Part shown: positions 7,540 through 16,387 of the stretch, one piece after another
How positions within the stretch are numbered: position 1 is the stretch's first letter
How the letters are laid out: every line of letters starts with the position of its first letter
DNA from: Tsuneonella aeria
GTDB taxonomy: Bacteria > Pseudomonadota > Alphaproteobacteria > Sphingomonadales > Sphingomonadaceae
Length of the DNA: 64,000 bases
Direction of reading: 5' to 3'
Assembly: GCF_009827495.1 (NCBI RefSeq)
Contig: NZ_WTZA01000001.1
Span: 1,872,001-1,936,000 of the forward strand
Notes under the pieces: model-generated
Told to the model about the DNA's origin: nothing
The model's database searches: none
Seen by the model: the letters and a program-made list of their open reading frames with translations, nothing else
Position numbers and translations under genes: made by a program

Positions 7540-8628
7540 ATGGAAAACCCTTCGACCGCGCCCGCAAGCATCCGCCCCAATGCCCGCTCGCTCGCCCTGT
7601 GGCTGCTGGCGGTGGCCGCGCTCGTGCTGGCGATCGTGGCGGTGGGCGGTATCACGCGCCTGACCGAATCCGGCGTCTCGATCACGGAATGGAAGCCGGT
7701 GACGGGCACGATTCCCCCGCTCAACGACGCGCAGTGGGAGGCCGAGTTCGCCGAGTATCGCCAGACCCCGCAGTGGCAACAGGTCAACGGCCCCGCCGGG
7801 ATGACGCTGGAGACCTACAAGTTCATCTATTTCTGGGAATGGGTCCACCGCCTGCTGGGCCGGGTGATTGGGCTGGCGCTGGTGGGCGTTACGGCGGTAT
7901 TCTGGCTGAAAGGGCGCATTCCGCCGGGCTACAAGCCGCGGCTGCTGGCGCTGATCGGGCTCGTCGGGCTGCAGGGTGCGATCGGCTGGTGGATGGTGAC
8001 GTCCGGCATCGCGACCGATGTGAAAGTCAGCCATTTCCGCCTCGCCGTGCACCTGCTCACCGCCCTGCTGACCCTGGGCGGGCTGGTGTGGACCGCGCTC
8101 GACCTGCTGGCATTGTCGCGCGATCCCGCCGCGCGCCCGGCACGCGTGACCCGTTTCGGCGGGCTGGTGCTCGCGGTGCTGACGATCCAGCTGCTCCTCG
8201 GTGCCTGGGTCGCGGGATTGCGGGCCGGCGTGGTGGCCGGCGGCGGCTGGTTCAACTGGGACGCCTGGCCGCTGATGCAGGGCACGTTCTATCCCGAAGG
8301 GGTCGATTGGGCCGGCGGCGCCCTGTGGACCGTGGGGCACGATCCGTTCCTGATCCATTTCCTCCACCGGTGGTGGGCGTGGGCACTGGTCGCGGTGCTG
8401 ATCGTGCTCGCGCGCCGGATCCGCCGCCTGGAACGGCGCGCTTCGGTGGCGATCCATTCGGCGTTCGGCCTCCAGATCCTGCTCGGCATCGCCACGGTGT
8501 GGAGCGGCATGGAGGTGTGGCTCGCCGTGCTGCACCAGACGGTCGGCGCGCTGCTGGTCATGGCGACGGCGTGGGGCGTTCACGTGGACGGCCGGCGCGC
8601 GCAGCAGCGGGTGGAGGCCGGGCGATGA
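7540..8628 (+). CDS. ctaA: heme A synthase (COX15/CtaA type 2)
   Basis: Heme A synthase oxidises the C8 methyl of heme O to a formyl group, giving heme A for cytochrome oxidase. The 362-aa product has eight predicted membrane helices. The conserved heme-ligand histidines appear in the expected places: WEWVHRLLGRVIG, VSHFRLAVHLL, IHFLHRWWAW and VLHQTVGALL. The first-helix motif AVGGITRLTESGVSITEWKP is also diagnostic. Start ATG 7540 gives the standard N-terminus before helix 1; the frame is open further upstream but that stretch is unlike the family. The stop overlaps the next start as ATGA. Confidence 0.95.
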   Translation: MENPSTAPASIRPNARSLALWLLAVAALVLAIVAVGGITRLTESGVSITEWKPVTGTIPPLNDAQWEAEFAEYRQTPQWQQVNGPAGMTLETYKFIYFWEWVHRLLGRVIGLALVGVTAVFWLKGRIPPGYKPRLLALIGLVGLQGAIGWWMVTSGIATDVKVSHFRLAVHLLTALLTLGGLVWTALDLLALSRDPAARPARVTRFGGLVLAVLTIQLLLGAWVAGLRAGVVAGGGWFNWDAWPLMQGTFYPEGVDWAGGALWTVGHDPFLIHFLHRWWAWALVAVLIVLARRIRRLERRASVAIHSAFGLQILLGIATVWSGMEVWLAVLHQTVGALLVMATAWGVHVDGRRAQQRVEAGR

Positions 8629-8936
8629 GCGCGCTCATCTGGTGCCCCTTCCCTGACGAAGGGGCGGCCGCGACCGCCGCCACCGTGCTGCTCGATGAAA
8701 GGCTGATCGCGTGCGCCAACCTGCTGGGCACGGTCCGCTCCCTCTATGAATGGGACGGCCAGCGCGGCGACACGCGCGAGACGGCAGTCCTGTTCAAGAC
8801 CGACGCCGCGCTGCTCGACCGGGCGGTCGCGCGCATTGCGGAACTCCACCCTTACGATGCGCCCGCGGTGATGGGCTGGCGGTGCGATGCCGCAGCGCCG
8901 GCAACCGCCGGATGGCTCGGAAAACTGGCCCGCTAA
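8625..8936 (+). CDS. cutA: CutA-like divalent-ion tolerance protein
   Basis: This 103-aa protein belongs to the CutA1 family of small trimeric ferredoxin-like-fold proteins linked to copper tolerance. Key features are the N-terminal strand IWCPFPDEGAAATAATVLLDERLIACANLL, the SLYEWDG and ETAVLFKTDA segments, and the highly conserved ELHPYDAPAV motif near residue 76. CutA usually has about 105-115 residues, so it is full length. The gene overlaps heme A synthase by 4 nt (ATGA) and is almost certainly translated with it. Its biochemical role remains unclear across the family. Confidence 0.9.
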   Translation: MSALIWCPFPDEGAAATAATVLLDERLIACANLLGTVRSLYEWDGQRGDTRETAVLFKTDAALLDRAVARIAELHPYDAPAVMGWRCDAAAPATAGWLGKLAR

Positions 8937-8941
8937 ATGCT

Positions 8942-8961
8942 GGCGGTATTATTTTACCGCC
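8942..8961. other. inverted repeat after cutA
   Basis: GGCGGTA and TACCGCC form a perfect 7-bp stem around a TTATTT loop six bases after the cutA stop. There is no following T-run, so intrinsic termination is uncertain. It may be a Rho-dependent or mRNA-stabilising hairpin that separates ctaA-cutA from rplM. Confidence 0.35.
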
Positions 8962-8981
8962 TCGCAAACCCGCCGATTTGC

Positions 8982-8987
8982 TTGACT
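8982..8987 (+). promoter_or_regulatory. candidate -35 element of rplM-rpsI
   Basis: CTTGACT here matches the alphaproteobacterial -35 form CTTGAC and lies 80 nt before rplM. No good -10 hexamer is visible 17 nt downstream (CAGAGG), so this is a tentative call based mainly on the -35 and the need for a ribosomal-protein promoter. Confidence 0.3.
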
Positions 8988-9066
8988 CCTGCGCCCTTCG
9001 CCGCCAGAGGGCCCGCTTCCCCGCGGCCATCCGCGGACGTTCTGCATCAACCAAGGTAGACCAGCC

Positions 9067-9546
9067 ATGAAGGCGCTCAGCAAGACCACCCGGTCGATCA
9101 AGCCGGCCGAGGTCGAGAAGAAGTGGCACCTGATCGACGCCGATGGGCTCGTCGTCGGCCGCCTCGCCTCGATCGTCGCCAACATCCTGCGCGGCAAGAC
9201 CAAGCCGAGTTACACCCCGCACGTCGACTGCGGCGACCACGTGATCGTGATCAACGCCGACAAGGTGCGGTTCACGGGCAACAAGCTCGCCGACAAGAAG
9301 TATTACAAGCACACCGGCTATGCCGGCGGGATCAAGGAAACGACCGCCGCCAAGGTGCTGGAAGGCCGCTTCCCCGAGCGCGTTCTGGAAAAGGCCGTGG
9401 AACGCATGATTCCGCGCGGGCCTCTCGGCCGCCAGCAGATGAAGGCGCTGCACCTCTACAGCGGCGCCGAGCATCCGCATGCCGGCAACCAGCCCGAGAC
9501 GCTCGACGTCGCTTCGATGAACCGCAAGAACAAGGTCACCGTGTAA
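9067..9546 (+). CDS. rplM: 50S ribosomal protein L13
   Basis: L13 (159 aa) is a large-subunit protein that binds 23S rRNA early in assembly. The sequence has the family signature around residues 16-45 ([19 protein letters not shown]) plus [29 protein letters not shown] and the [22 protein letters not shown] block. Family length is about 142-160 residues. ATG 9067 gives the conventional start MKALSKTT. The stop TAA shares one base with the ATG of rpsI (TAATG), the usual L13-S9 operon arrangement. Confidence 0.98.
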   Translation: MKALSKTTRSIKPAEVEKKWHLIDADGLVVGRLASIVANILRGKTKPSYTPHVDCGDHVIVINADKVRFTGNKLADKKYYKHTGYAGGIKETTAAKVLEGRFPERVLEKAVERMIPRGPLGRQQMKALHLYSGAEHPHAGNQPETLDVASMNRKNKVTV

Positions 9547-10124
9547 TGACCCCCGAAGAATCTGGCTCACAGAACACCGTGTCGGATCTCGCCGACCTCA
9601 AGAACCTGTCGGGTGCGGGCGAAGCCGCTGCCGGCCCGGCCGCCGATGCGCCCGCCGGTGACGATGGCGCCGAAGCGCCGGCCGGGTTCACCCCGGTCGT
9701 CAGCAACGCCCCGCTGCGCGAGCAGGAGCTCGACAAGCAGGGCCGCGCCTACGCCACGGGCCGCCGCAAGGATGCCGTCGCCCGCGTGTGGGTGAAGCCC
9801 GGCACCGGCAAGATCATCGTCAACGGCCGCGACCAGGAAGTCTACTTCGCGCGTCCGACGCTGCGCCTGGTGATCAACCAGCCGTTCGGCATCACCGAAC
9901 GTGACGGCCAGTACGACGTTGTCGCCACCGTCAAGGGCGGCGGGCTTTCGGGTCAGGCCGGCGCGGTCAAGCACGGCATCGCCCAGGCGCTGTCGAAGTA
10001 CGAACCGGTGCTGCGCGCCACGGTCAAGGCCGCGGGCTTCCTGACCCGCGACAGCCGCGTCGTCGAGCGCAAGAAGTACGGCCGCGCCAAGGCACGCCGC
10101 AGCTTCCAGTTCTCGAAGCGCTGA
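9546..10124 (+). CDS. rpsI: 30S ribosomal protein S9 with acidic N-terminal extension
   Basis: S9 (192 aa) is a small-subunit head protein whose C-terminal tail reaches the P-site tRNA. The conserved S9 core begins near residue 67 ([18 protein letters not shown]) and runs to the basic tail [17 protein letters not shown], which is intact. Before it lies an extension of about 65 residues, rich in Ala, Gly, Asp and Glu, that typical S9 proteins of about 130 residues lack. ATG 9546 overlaps the rplM stop by one base. The next internal start would begin within the S9 core, so the extension is probably translated. Confidence 0.96.
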   Translation: MTPEESGSQNTVSDLADLKNLSGAGEAAAGPAADAPAGDDGAEAPAGFTPVVSNAPLREQELDKQGRAYATGRRKDAVARVWVKPGTGKIIVNGRDQEVYFARPTLRLVINQPFGITERDGQYDVVATVKGGGLSGQAGAVKHGIAQALSKYEPVLRATVKAAGFLTRDSRVVERKKYGRAKARRSFQFSKR

Positions 10125-10157
10125 TACGCATCCAGTTTCCGCGACGGCGGAATGGGA

Positions 10158-10185
10158 GGGCGGTGCCGCAAGGCGCCGCCCTTTT
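10158..10185 (+). terminator. intrinsic terminator of rplM-rpsI
   Basis: GGGCGGTGCC and GGCGCCGCCC pair as a 10-bp stem with one G-U pair around a GCAA tetraloop, followed directly by TTTT. It is 34 nt past the rpsI stop and fits a Rho-independent terminator. Confidence 0.85.
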
Positions 10186-10235
10186 CGCATCGGGGATGCC
10201 GGCGCTCGATGCCGGAACCCTCGATGCCGGAGCCC

Positions 10236-11093
10236 TTAATGCACCGGCGGGTCGACCCGCGGCACGGCGCCCACGGGGGCGACCGGTTCGCCCGGTTCGC
10301 GTGGGGGGCGCGCGTCTTCGGGCACGTCCTCGATCTTCATCGCCTCGTTCGGCACGTCCTGCAGGTTGCGCGCCTCGACCGTCAGCTTGCCATCGGCAAA
10401 GCGGATTTCGTTGAAGCTCTGCGGGGTGGAGCGGATACGTTGCGACAAAGTGCCCGCGCCGATCATGCGCACGGGGCCGTTCGCGGTTTCCTGCACAAGG
10501 TCAAACGGATCGTGGACATGGCCCGAAAGCACCGCCGCCACGTTCCGCCGGGCGAGCTCCGCCAGCGCGCGCGTGCCGCCCCGGGTGAGCGCGGTGCCCT
10601 TCGTGCCCACCTCGACCAGCGGATGGTGGACGGTGACCAGCACCTGCTTGCCCGGCGGCAGCGCATCGATCGCGACCAGGCATTTTTCGAGCGCACGGTC
10701 GCTCACCCAGCCTTTCGACCAGTCCAGCCGGGGCTGCATCCGCACCGCCGTCTTCAGAGGCACGATGGCGAGCCCGGGCAGGTCGATCTTGCGCTCCACC
10801 ACCGACTCCATGCCGCGGAAGCGCTTGTAGGGGTCGAAGAACCGCTCGATCGGGTTGAAGTACGGCAGGTCATGGTTGCCCACTTCCACCGTCACCGGCA
10901 CGTCGAGCGCCATGATCCAGTCCCGCGCGGCGGCGAATTCGCGCGTGCGTGCCCGCATCGTGACATCGCCGGTTATGATCACTGCCGCCGGGCGCCGCAC
11001 GGCCACCTCGCGGGCGACCCAGTCCAGTGCGCGGTTGTGTTCGAGCCCGAAGTGAATGTCGGACAGATGAAACAGGAGCAAGCTATCGGCCAT
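10236..11093 (-). CDS. calcineurin-like metallophosphoesterase
   Basis: This 285-aa cytoplasmic protein has all metal-binding motifs of the calcineurin-like phosphoesterase fold in order: LSDIHFG near residue 9, GDVT near 44, GNHD near 74, the TVHHPL stretch and GHVHDP near 190. Substrates in this family include cyclic nucleotides, nucleotides and lipid headgroups; nothing here selects among them. ATG 11093 was chosen over a TTG at 11105. It overlaps the 3' end of the upstream lipid kinase gene by 11 nt, so the pair is probably co-translated and may act on related phospholipid metabolites. Confidence 0.88.
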   Translation of the reverse strand: MADSLLLFHLSDIHFGLEHNRALDWVAREVAVRRPAAVIITGDVTMRARTREFAAARDWIMALDVPVTVEVGNHDLPYFNPIERFFDPYKRFRGMESVVERKIDLPGLAIVPLKTAVRMQPRLDWSKGWVSDRALEKCLVAIDALPPGKQVLVTVHHPLVEVGTKGTALTRGGTRALAELARRNVAAVLSGHVHDPFDLVQETANGPVRMIGAGTLSQRIRSTPQSFNEIRFADGKLTVEARNLQDVPNEAMKIEDVPEDARPPREPGEPVAPVGAVPRVDPPVH

Positions 11094-11946
11094 CGGCGAT
11101 CCCAAGCAGGTCCACCTTCAGCGTGTCGAGCGAAAAGACCTGTTCGGCCGCGCCCTCGCTCCGTTCTCCATCGATCATCAACGCCATCGAATCCCCGTCG
11201 AGAGAACGCAGCGCCACCCGGCGCGCCTCGCCGAGTTCATCGTGCGGTCCTTCGCGGAAATCGCGCCGCAGGATGGCGATGCCCTGCTGCACGTAATCCC
11301 CCAGCCCTTCGGCGGCGTACCCGTCGATCGAGATGCCCTGCGGACGCGGGACCAGCCGGACGCCGGCATATCCCTCCTCGCGGCCGGCGGGGGGTTCCGT
11401 CAGCGCAACCATCGGTCCGACGGTGCTGTTGGCGGCAGCGTCCCAGCCCTTGGAGATCACCTCGCCGATGTTGGCATCGCGCAGCTCTTCGCGCACGTCG
11501 GCCCACTTCGCTCCGGGGCCCGCCAGCAGTTCGGCCAGGGCCAGGGTATCGCGCCCGCGGATGCAGGTGCGGCGCATCGGGTGCAGCCGCCCTTCACCCA
11601 GCATGCCGACGATCGCCAGCGGATCACGATCGCCGAAGATGTCGCGCGCGAGCAGGTTGTACGTCCCGCCCGGCAGCGGCAGCACGGCGCCCGAGAATCC
11701 TTCCAGACCGCCAATCGTGCGGCTGAGCGTTCCGTCGCCGCCGTGCACGGCGATGAGGCCGATGCCGGCCGCATCCGCGTCCGCCGCGCCGGGGGTTCCG
11801 TCCTTGCAGTCGAGCACGTTGGCCGGGGGGTGCCCCGCCCGGCCCATCGCCTCCACAAGCGCGTTCAGCGCCGCATCGTCATGACTGCCGCTCGCCCCGT
11901 TGTAGATCAGCCAGGTCGTCGAGCGATCGGATCGCGTAGTGTTCAT
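11083..11946 (-). CDS. diacylglycerol kinase-family lipid kinase
   Basis: This 287-aa protein has the diacylglycerol kinase catalytic domain. The nucleotide-binding motif VHGGDGTLS lies near residue 68 and PLPGGTYNLLARDI near residue 90, with WLIYNGASGS at the start replacing the usual NP-x-SG opening. Members phosphorylate diacylglycerol, sphingosine-like or other lipids, and the substrate is not evident. Since sphingomonads make sphingolipids, a lipid kinase role is plausible but unproven. The C-terminal half has the expected beta-sandwich with VEQ-like IDGE. It overlaps the downstream metallophosphoesterase, suggesting a two-gene operon. Confidence 0.85.
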   Translation of the reverse strand: MNTTRSDRSTTWLIYNGASGSHDDAALNALVEAMGRAGHPPANVLDCKDGTPGAADADAAGIGLIAVHGGDGTLSRTIGGLEGFSGAVLPLPGGTYNLLARDIFGDRDPLAIVGMLGEGRLHPMRRTCIRGRDTLALAELLAGPGAKWADVREELRDANIGEVISKGWDAAANSTVGPMVALTEPPAGREEGYAGVRLVPRPQGISIDGYAAEGLGDYVQQGIAILRRDFREGPHDELGEARRVALRSLDGDSMALMIDGERSEGAAEQVFSLDTLKVDLLGIADGR

Positions 11947-11995
11947 GCCGCCTCAAGCAGCCGAGGCGCGCGAAGTTCCCGGCAAACCCCATGGG

Positions 11996-12262
11996 CTATA
12001 CCCTGCGCGTGATGATCAGCCAGGCGCCCACGGCATTGAGCGCGGTGTAGGCGACATAGGCCCACACCGGCCACGCCGCACCTTGCGAGACCAGCAGCAG
12101 GGCGGCGAGCAGCAGCAGGAATTCGGTCGCGAGCGCGATCCGTCCGCCGAGCAGGTGGATGTACCACGGGCTCGACCCGGCCATCGGGTGGCCGCTCTCC
12201 AGCGCGGCGCGATGCAGCGCGAAGTTGCTGACACCCAGCAGAAAGACGACGACGATGCCCAT
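11996..12262 (-). CDS. small integral membrane protein, 88 aa
   Basis: The protein begins at ATG 12262 with a hydrophobic helix (MGIVVVFLLGVSNFALH) and has two more membrane segments (ALATEFLLLLAALLLVSQ and VWAYVAYTALNAVGAWLII). A HPMAGSSPWYIHLLGGR loop lies between helices 1 and 2. No family is recognised. The frame is open upstream to 12445, but that part looks non-coding and offers no good ribosome binding site. The start is therefore tentative. It lies 49 nt upstream of the lipid kinase on the same strand. Confidence 0.55.
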   Translation of the reverse strand: MGIVVVFLLGVSNFALHRAALESGHPMAGSSPWYIHLLGGRIALATEFLLLLAALLLVSQGAAWPVWAYVAYTALNAVGAWLIITRRV

Positions 12263-12472
12263 CCAGGGGAAGTGGGATGCGCTCGTCGGATCGCAATGGC
12301 GGTTGGTCCGGCGACATGGGGCTGTCGTCTGGCGATTACGCCCGTGGTCGAAGCGCCCGGGGTGGCTGTCGACACGTTGCTGAACGGCGTGGGCGCGGCG
12401 CCTATCCAGGAACCCGGCGGTTGCCCCCGTCCCCAAACCCGGCAACCGCCAACCAGTACAAGGAACCGTGCC

Positions 12473-12763
12473 ATGAAGACTTTCCTCCTGACTCTCTCCG
12501 CGCTGGCGGTTGTCGCCGGTGCCCCCGCCGCGGCCGCCGAGCAGACTGTCGTCTACCGCGATCTCGACCTCTCCACCCCGCAGGGGCAGAAGACGTTCGA
12601 CAACCGCATCCGGAAAGCGGCCCGCGACGTGTGCGAACTGCGTGTCGCCGACACCGGCAGCCGCATCCGCAGCGCCGAAGCAACCGCATGCTATGACCTG
12701 GCCCTGCGCAACGCGCGCACCCGGATGGCCGCCATCGTGGACGGTGCCCAGAAGGGTGGTTGA
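12473..12763 (+). CDS. UrcA family exported protein
   Basis: This 96-aa protein has a signal peptide (MKTFLLTLSALAVVAGAPAAAAE) and the UrcA-family pattern: a VVYRDLDLSTPQG segment, then a helical part with two cysteines about 25 residues apart (RDVCELR and ATACYDLAL) that likely form a disulfide. UrcA proteins are small periplasmic proteins common in sphingomonads; their function is unknown. Start ATG 12473 follows an AAGGAA-type ribosome binding site. The gene is convergent with the LytTR response regulator, and a strong hairpin lies between them. Confidence 0.85.
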   Translation: MKTFLLTLSALAVVAGAPAAAAEQTVVYRDLDLSTPQGQKTFDNRIRKAARDVCELRVADTGSRIRSAEATACYDLALRNARTRMAAIVDGAQKGG

Positions 12764-12773
12764 TCCCGCCTGA

Positions 12774-12802
12774 GCCGCGGGTCCTTCGAAAGGATCCGCG
12801 GC
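12774..12802. terminator. hairpin between convergent genes
   Basis: GCCGCGGGTCCTT and AAGGATCCGCGGC form a 13-bp stem with one wobble pair and a CGA loop. It lies 10 nt after the UrcA stop and 8 nt from the LytTR stop on the other strand. It lacks a T-run, so it may act as a bidirectional barrier or with Rho. Confidence 0.5.
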
Positions 12803-12809
12803 CGATGGC

Positions 12810-13553
12810 CTAGCGGCCCGCCATGGCCTTTACCCGGGCGAGATAAGTCCGCCCGATGCGCAGCATCTCCCCATCGGCCAGTTCGATGGACCACACGCCC
12901 AGGCCATCGTGGCGCAATCCGCGAATGGCATCCCGGCGCAGGATGGTGGAGCGGTGGATGCGGATGAATTCCGCCGGGTTCAGCCGTGCTTCCAGCCCGG
13001 CAATCGTTTGCAGCAACAGGTAATTGCGATTCCCCACGTGCAACCGCACGTAATCGCGTTCGGCATCGATCCGGTTGACCTGCTGCACCTCGATACGAAG
13101 CAGCTCGGACCGGTGCGGCACCCACAATTCCTCGACCCAAGCACCCGCCGGCGCGCCATCGCCCGCCCCGCGCCGTTCGAGCGCGCGGCCGATCGCGCGC
13201 CGCAACCGGTCGAGCGCGACCGGCTTGAGCACGTAATCCACCGCATCGAGATCGAACGCCTCGACCGCGAACTGTTCGTGCGCCGTGACGAAGATCACCG
13301 CCGGGCGCCGCGACAGCTTGGCCAGCTTGCGCGCAACCGCCATCCCGTCGATTTCGGGCATCGTCAGGTCGAGCAGGACCAGGTCGGGATGCAGCGCGTC
13401 GATCAGGCGCAGGGCCGCGGCACCGTCGCTGGCCGTGCCGACGACCTGGAGTTCAGGCATCCGGGCGCAGATGACCTGCATCCGTTCGACCGCCAGCGGC
13501 TCGTCATCGACGATCAGCGTGCGCAGCGCGGTCTCGTTATCCTGTCCGCTCAT
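12810..13553 (-). CDS. LytTR-family response regulator
   Basis: This 247-aa protein has an N-terminal receiver domain (residues about 11-125) with the acidic pair near 16-17, phospho-acceptor Asp62 in LVLLDLTMPEIDG, the conserved Thr in FVTAHEQFAVEAF, and Lys near 112 in YVLKP. The C-terminal LytTR DNA-binding domain (about 145-245) has DAERDYVRLHVGNRNYLL and FIRIHRSTILRRDAI. It overlaps the upstream sensor kinase gene by 4 nt, forming a LytS/LytR-type pair. LytTR regulators bind paired direct repeats. The target genes are not evident here. Confidence 0.93.
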   Translation of the reverse strand: MSGQDNETALRTLIVDDEPLAVERMQVICARMPELQVVGTASDGAAALRLIDALHPDLVLLDLTMPEIDGMAVARKLAKLSRRPAVIFVTAHEQFAVEAFDLDAVDYVLKPVALDRLRRAIGRALERRGAGDGAPAGAWVEELWVPHRSELLRIEVQQVNRIDAERDYVRLHVGNRNYLLLQTIAGLEARLNPAEFIRIHRSTILRRDAIRGLRHDGLGVWSIELADGEMLRIGRTYLARVKAMAGR

Positions 13554-14770
13554 TCGGTCACCAATGGCATGCGAAGCTCCGTACGATAGCCGCCTTCGAC
13601 CGGTCCGGAAACTACGCCCGCCTCGTCGCCGAAACGCGCCGCCAACCGGTCGCGGACGTTGGCGAGGCCGATGCCGAAGCCGTGCCGCGTTCCCGGGGGC
13701 ACACCGGGCCCGTCATCGCTGACGGTGATGACCAGGCGCCCGTATTCCTCGCGCGCGAGGATGGACACCGTAACTGGACGGTTGACCGGGGCAACCGCGT
13801 AACGGACCGAATTTTCCACCAGCGGCTGAAGGATCATGCCCGGGACGGGCACGTTGGCAAGGTCGCCCGGCAGGGCGATGACGGTGCGCAGCCGATCGGG
13901 GAAGCGCAGCGTTTCCACCGCCAGGTAATCGCGCTGCAGGTCGAATTCCTCGGCAAGCTCGACATCGCCGGTGGGATCGTCGGCCAGGCTGCGGCGGTAG
14001 AACGCGGACAGGCCCTGGATCATCTCCTCCGCCCGCTCGGCCTTGCCTGTCATGACCAGCGACGAGAGGGAATTGAGCGCGTTGAACAGGAAATGCGGGT
14101 TCACCTGATAACGCAGCGATCTGAGCTCGCTCGACCGGGCGGCGCTGCGGAACCGTTCCTCGCGCCGTTCGGCCGCGCGGGCGCGCTCCCCCGCCAGCAG
14201 CGTGAAATACAGCGCCGCCCAGGCGAGGATCAGGAAATACCGGCTGAGCGCCAGATCAAGCAGGCCGATGAGCCGCCCGCCGGCACCTTCGCGGCCCGGC
14301 AGCACGATCTGCGCGCGCCCGCCATCGGCGCCGAGCGGATCCTCCGCCACGCCCGTTGCGCGCGGGGCAGGCGCTTCGATGATGACGTTGCCGACTTGGT
14401 CGCGGCGCAGGGTGTAACCCATCCGTTCCGCGATCTTCGCCTCGACCCGTTCCTGCACGTCGGCGAAGATGCGCTCGTTCGCCCAGGCGACGAGGCCTGC
14501 CGCGGGCATGGCCAGCACCAGCGCCGCGGCGATCTGCAGCCAGGGTTTCTGCCGGTCGAACAACCGCAGCAGGGCCCACAGCGCCAGGGTGACCGAAAAG
14601 CCCACGATGCACACCAGCCCGCGGCGCCACAGCAGTTCGCCTTGCAGCTCCAGCGCGAAGGATGCCCGCAGGGTGTTGAGTGCGAAATAGCACAGCCAGA
14701 GCCCGGCGATGGTCAGCAGGACGGTGCGCAGTGGCACGCGCACGTGCGCCTCGGAAGTGGACGAATTCAT
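13550..14770 (-). CDS. LytS-type sensor histidine kinase
   Basis: This 406-aa protein has N-terminal membrane helices (residues about 14-95), a periplasmic or linker region of about 70 residues, another helix near 175-195, then the His_kinase domain with phospho-acceptor His226 in YQVNPHFLFNALNSL. The ATPase part has the N-box LQPLVENSVRYAV and G-box VSDDGPGVP and GIGLANVRDRL. This arrangement is typical of LytS/YehU-like kinases. It overlaps the response regulator by four nucleotides, so they are translated together. No ligand is suggested by the sensor region. Confidence 0.92.
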   Translation of the reverse strand: MNSSTSEAHVRVPLRTVLLTIAGLWLCYFALNTLRASFALELQGELLWRRGLVCIVGFSVTLALWALLRLFDRQKPWLQIAAALVLAMPAAGLVAWANERIFADVQERVEAKIAERMGYTLRRDQVGNVIIEAPAPRATGVAEDPLGADGGRAQIVLPGREGAGGRLIGLLDLALSRYFLILAWAALYFTLLAGERARAAERREERFRSAARSSELRSLRYQVNPHFLFNALNSLSSLVMTGKAERAEEMIQGLSAFYRRSLADDPTGDVELAEEFDLQRDYLAVETLRFPDRLRTVIALPGDLANVPVPGMILQPLVENSVRYAVAPVNRPVTVSILAREEYGRLVITVSDDGPGVPPGTRHGFGIGLANVRDRLAARFGDEAGVVSGPVEGGYRTELRMPLVTE

Positions 14771-14842
14771 CGCATCCGTCTTAGCGGCTCGCCGGCCTAT
14801 CGCCAGAACCGGTGTCGAGCCGATTCGGCGCTTTATCGAGCG

Positions 14843-16387
14843 TCACGGCGCCGCCATGGCGGTATCGGCGGCCGCGATCCGCCGTTTCCACTCGGCGGGC
14901 GCCAGCGTGTGGACGTTCGCCCCGGTGGAATCGACCGCGACCGTCACCGGCATGTCTTCCACCCGGAATTCGTAGATCGCCTCCATCCCGAGGTCTTCGA
15001 ACCCGACGACCTTCGCCTCGCGAATCGCGCGCGCGACGAGGTATGCCGCGCCGCCGACCGCCATCAGGTAGGCGACCTTGTGCCGCGCGATCACCTCGGT
15101 CGCGCCCTGGCCGCGCTCGGCTTTGCCTATCATCGCCAGCAGGCCGAGGTCGAGCATCATGTCGGTGAACGCGTCCATGCGCGTGGCGGTCGTGGGGCCG
15201 GCGGGTCCGACGACTTCGCCCATCACCGGGTCGACCGGCCCGACGTAGTAGATCGCGCGGCCCCGGAATTCGACCGGCAGCGGTTCGCCGCGCGCCAGCA
15301 TGTCCTGGATGCGCTTGTGCGCCGCGTCGCGGCCGGTCAGCATCGCACCGTTGAGCAGCAGCCGGTCGCCGGCCTTCCAGCCCTGCACTTCTTCCGGCGT
15401 CAGGGTATCGAGGTTCACCCGCCGGGCCGCCGCGTCGGGCGTCCACTGCACGTCGGGCCATTGATCGAGCTTCGGTGTCTCGAGGAAGCTGGGACCCGAT
15501 CCGTCGAGCGTGAAGTGCGCGTGCCGCGTCGCCGCGCAGTTGGGGATCATCGCCACCGGCTTGCCCGCGGCGTGGCACGGCCAGTCGAGGATCTTGACGT
15601 CGAGCACGGTGGCGAGGCCGCCCAGCCCCTGCGCGCCGATGCCGAGCGCGTTGACCCGGTCGAAGATCTCGATCCGCAGCGCCTCGATATCGGTCTGCGG
15701 CCCGCGCGCCTTCAGTTGCGCCATGTCGATCGGTTCCATCAGGCTCTGCTTCGCTAGCTTGACGCAGTGTTCCGCGGTGCCGCCGATGCCGATGCCCAGC
15801 ATCCCCGGCGGACACCATCCCGCGCCCATCTGCGGCAGCATCTCGACCACCCAGTCGACGATCGAATCGCTGGGGTTCATCATCTTGAACTTCGACTTGT
15901 TCTCGCTGCCGCCCCCCTTGGCCGCGACGTCGATCGAAACGGTTCGGCCGGGAACCATCTCCACCGACAGCACGCACGGCGTGTTGTCGCGCGTGTTCCG
16001 GCGGGTGAACGCGGGATCGGCCAGGACCGAGGCGCGCAGCTTGTTGTCCGGATGGTTGTAGGCGCGGCGCACGCCTTCATCGACCACGTCCTGCAGCGAA
16101 CGGGCGGATTCCAGCCGGCAATCCTGGCCCCACTTCACGAACACGTTGACGATCCCGGTGTCCTGGCAGATCGGCCGGTGCCCTTCGGCACACATGCGGC
16201 TGTTGGTCAGGATCTGGGCGATCGCATCCTTCGCGGCCGGCCCGGCCTCCGCCCGGTATGCATCGCCCAGCGCGCGGATGTAGTCCATCGGGTGGTAGTA
16301 GCTGATGAACTGCAGCGCATCGGCCACGCTGTCGATCAGGTCCGCCTCGCGGATGATCACCGGTTCGCCCAATTTCACGTCGCTCAT
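14843..16387 (-). CDS. fumA: fumarate hydratase class I (4Fe-4S)
   Basis: Class I fumarase converts fumarate to malate in the TCA cycle using an oxygen-sensitive 4Fe-4S cluster. The 514-aa product covers both fused alpha and beta domains. The N-terminal domain has TNSRMCAEGHRPICQDTGIVNVF, and further candidate cluster cysteines occur in GGTAEHCVKLA and MIPNCAATRHAHF. The C-terminal beta domain contains GRAIYYVGPVDP and GPAGPTTATRMD. Single-polypeptide forms run about 500-550 residues, so it is complete. Start ATG 16387 opens MSDVKLGEP. It is monocistronic, divergent from the Pcm-like gene. Confidence 0.94.
   Translation of the reverse strand: MSDVKLGEPVIIREADLIDSVADALQFISYYHPMDYIRALGDAYRAEAGPAAKDAIAQILTNSRMCAEGHRPICQDTGIVNVFVKWGQDCRLESARSLQDVVDEGVRRAYNHPDNKLRASVLADPAFTRRNTRDNTPCVLSVEMVPGRTVSIDVAAKGGGSENKSKFKMMNPSDSIVDWVVEMLPQMGAGWCPPGMLGIGIGGTAEHCVKLAKQSLMEPIDMAQLKARGPQTDIEALRIEIFDRVNALGIGAQGLGGLATVLDVKILDWPCHAAGKPVAMIPNCAATRHAHFTLDGSGPSFLETPKLDQWPDVQWTPDAAARRVNLDTLTPEEVQGWKAGDRLLLNGAMLTGRDAAHKRIQDMLARGEPLPVEFRGRAIYYVGPVDPVMGEVVGPAGPTTATRMDAFTDMMLDLGLLAMIGKAERGQGATEVIARHKVAYLMAVGGAAYLVARAIREAKVVGFEDLGMEAIYEFRVEDMPVTVAVDSTGANVHTLAPAEWKRRIAAADTAMAAP

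Noticed and set aside
7021..7540. Possible TPP (THI-box) riboswitch for thiSG
   Set aside because: No CTGAGA-type conserved core is visible between ctaA and merC on the minus strand.
13682..15757. Plus-strand open frame of 691 codons across the histidine kinase and fumarase
   Set aside because: It runs through two unrelated, well supported minus-strand genes and carries no recognisable domain.
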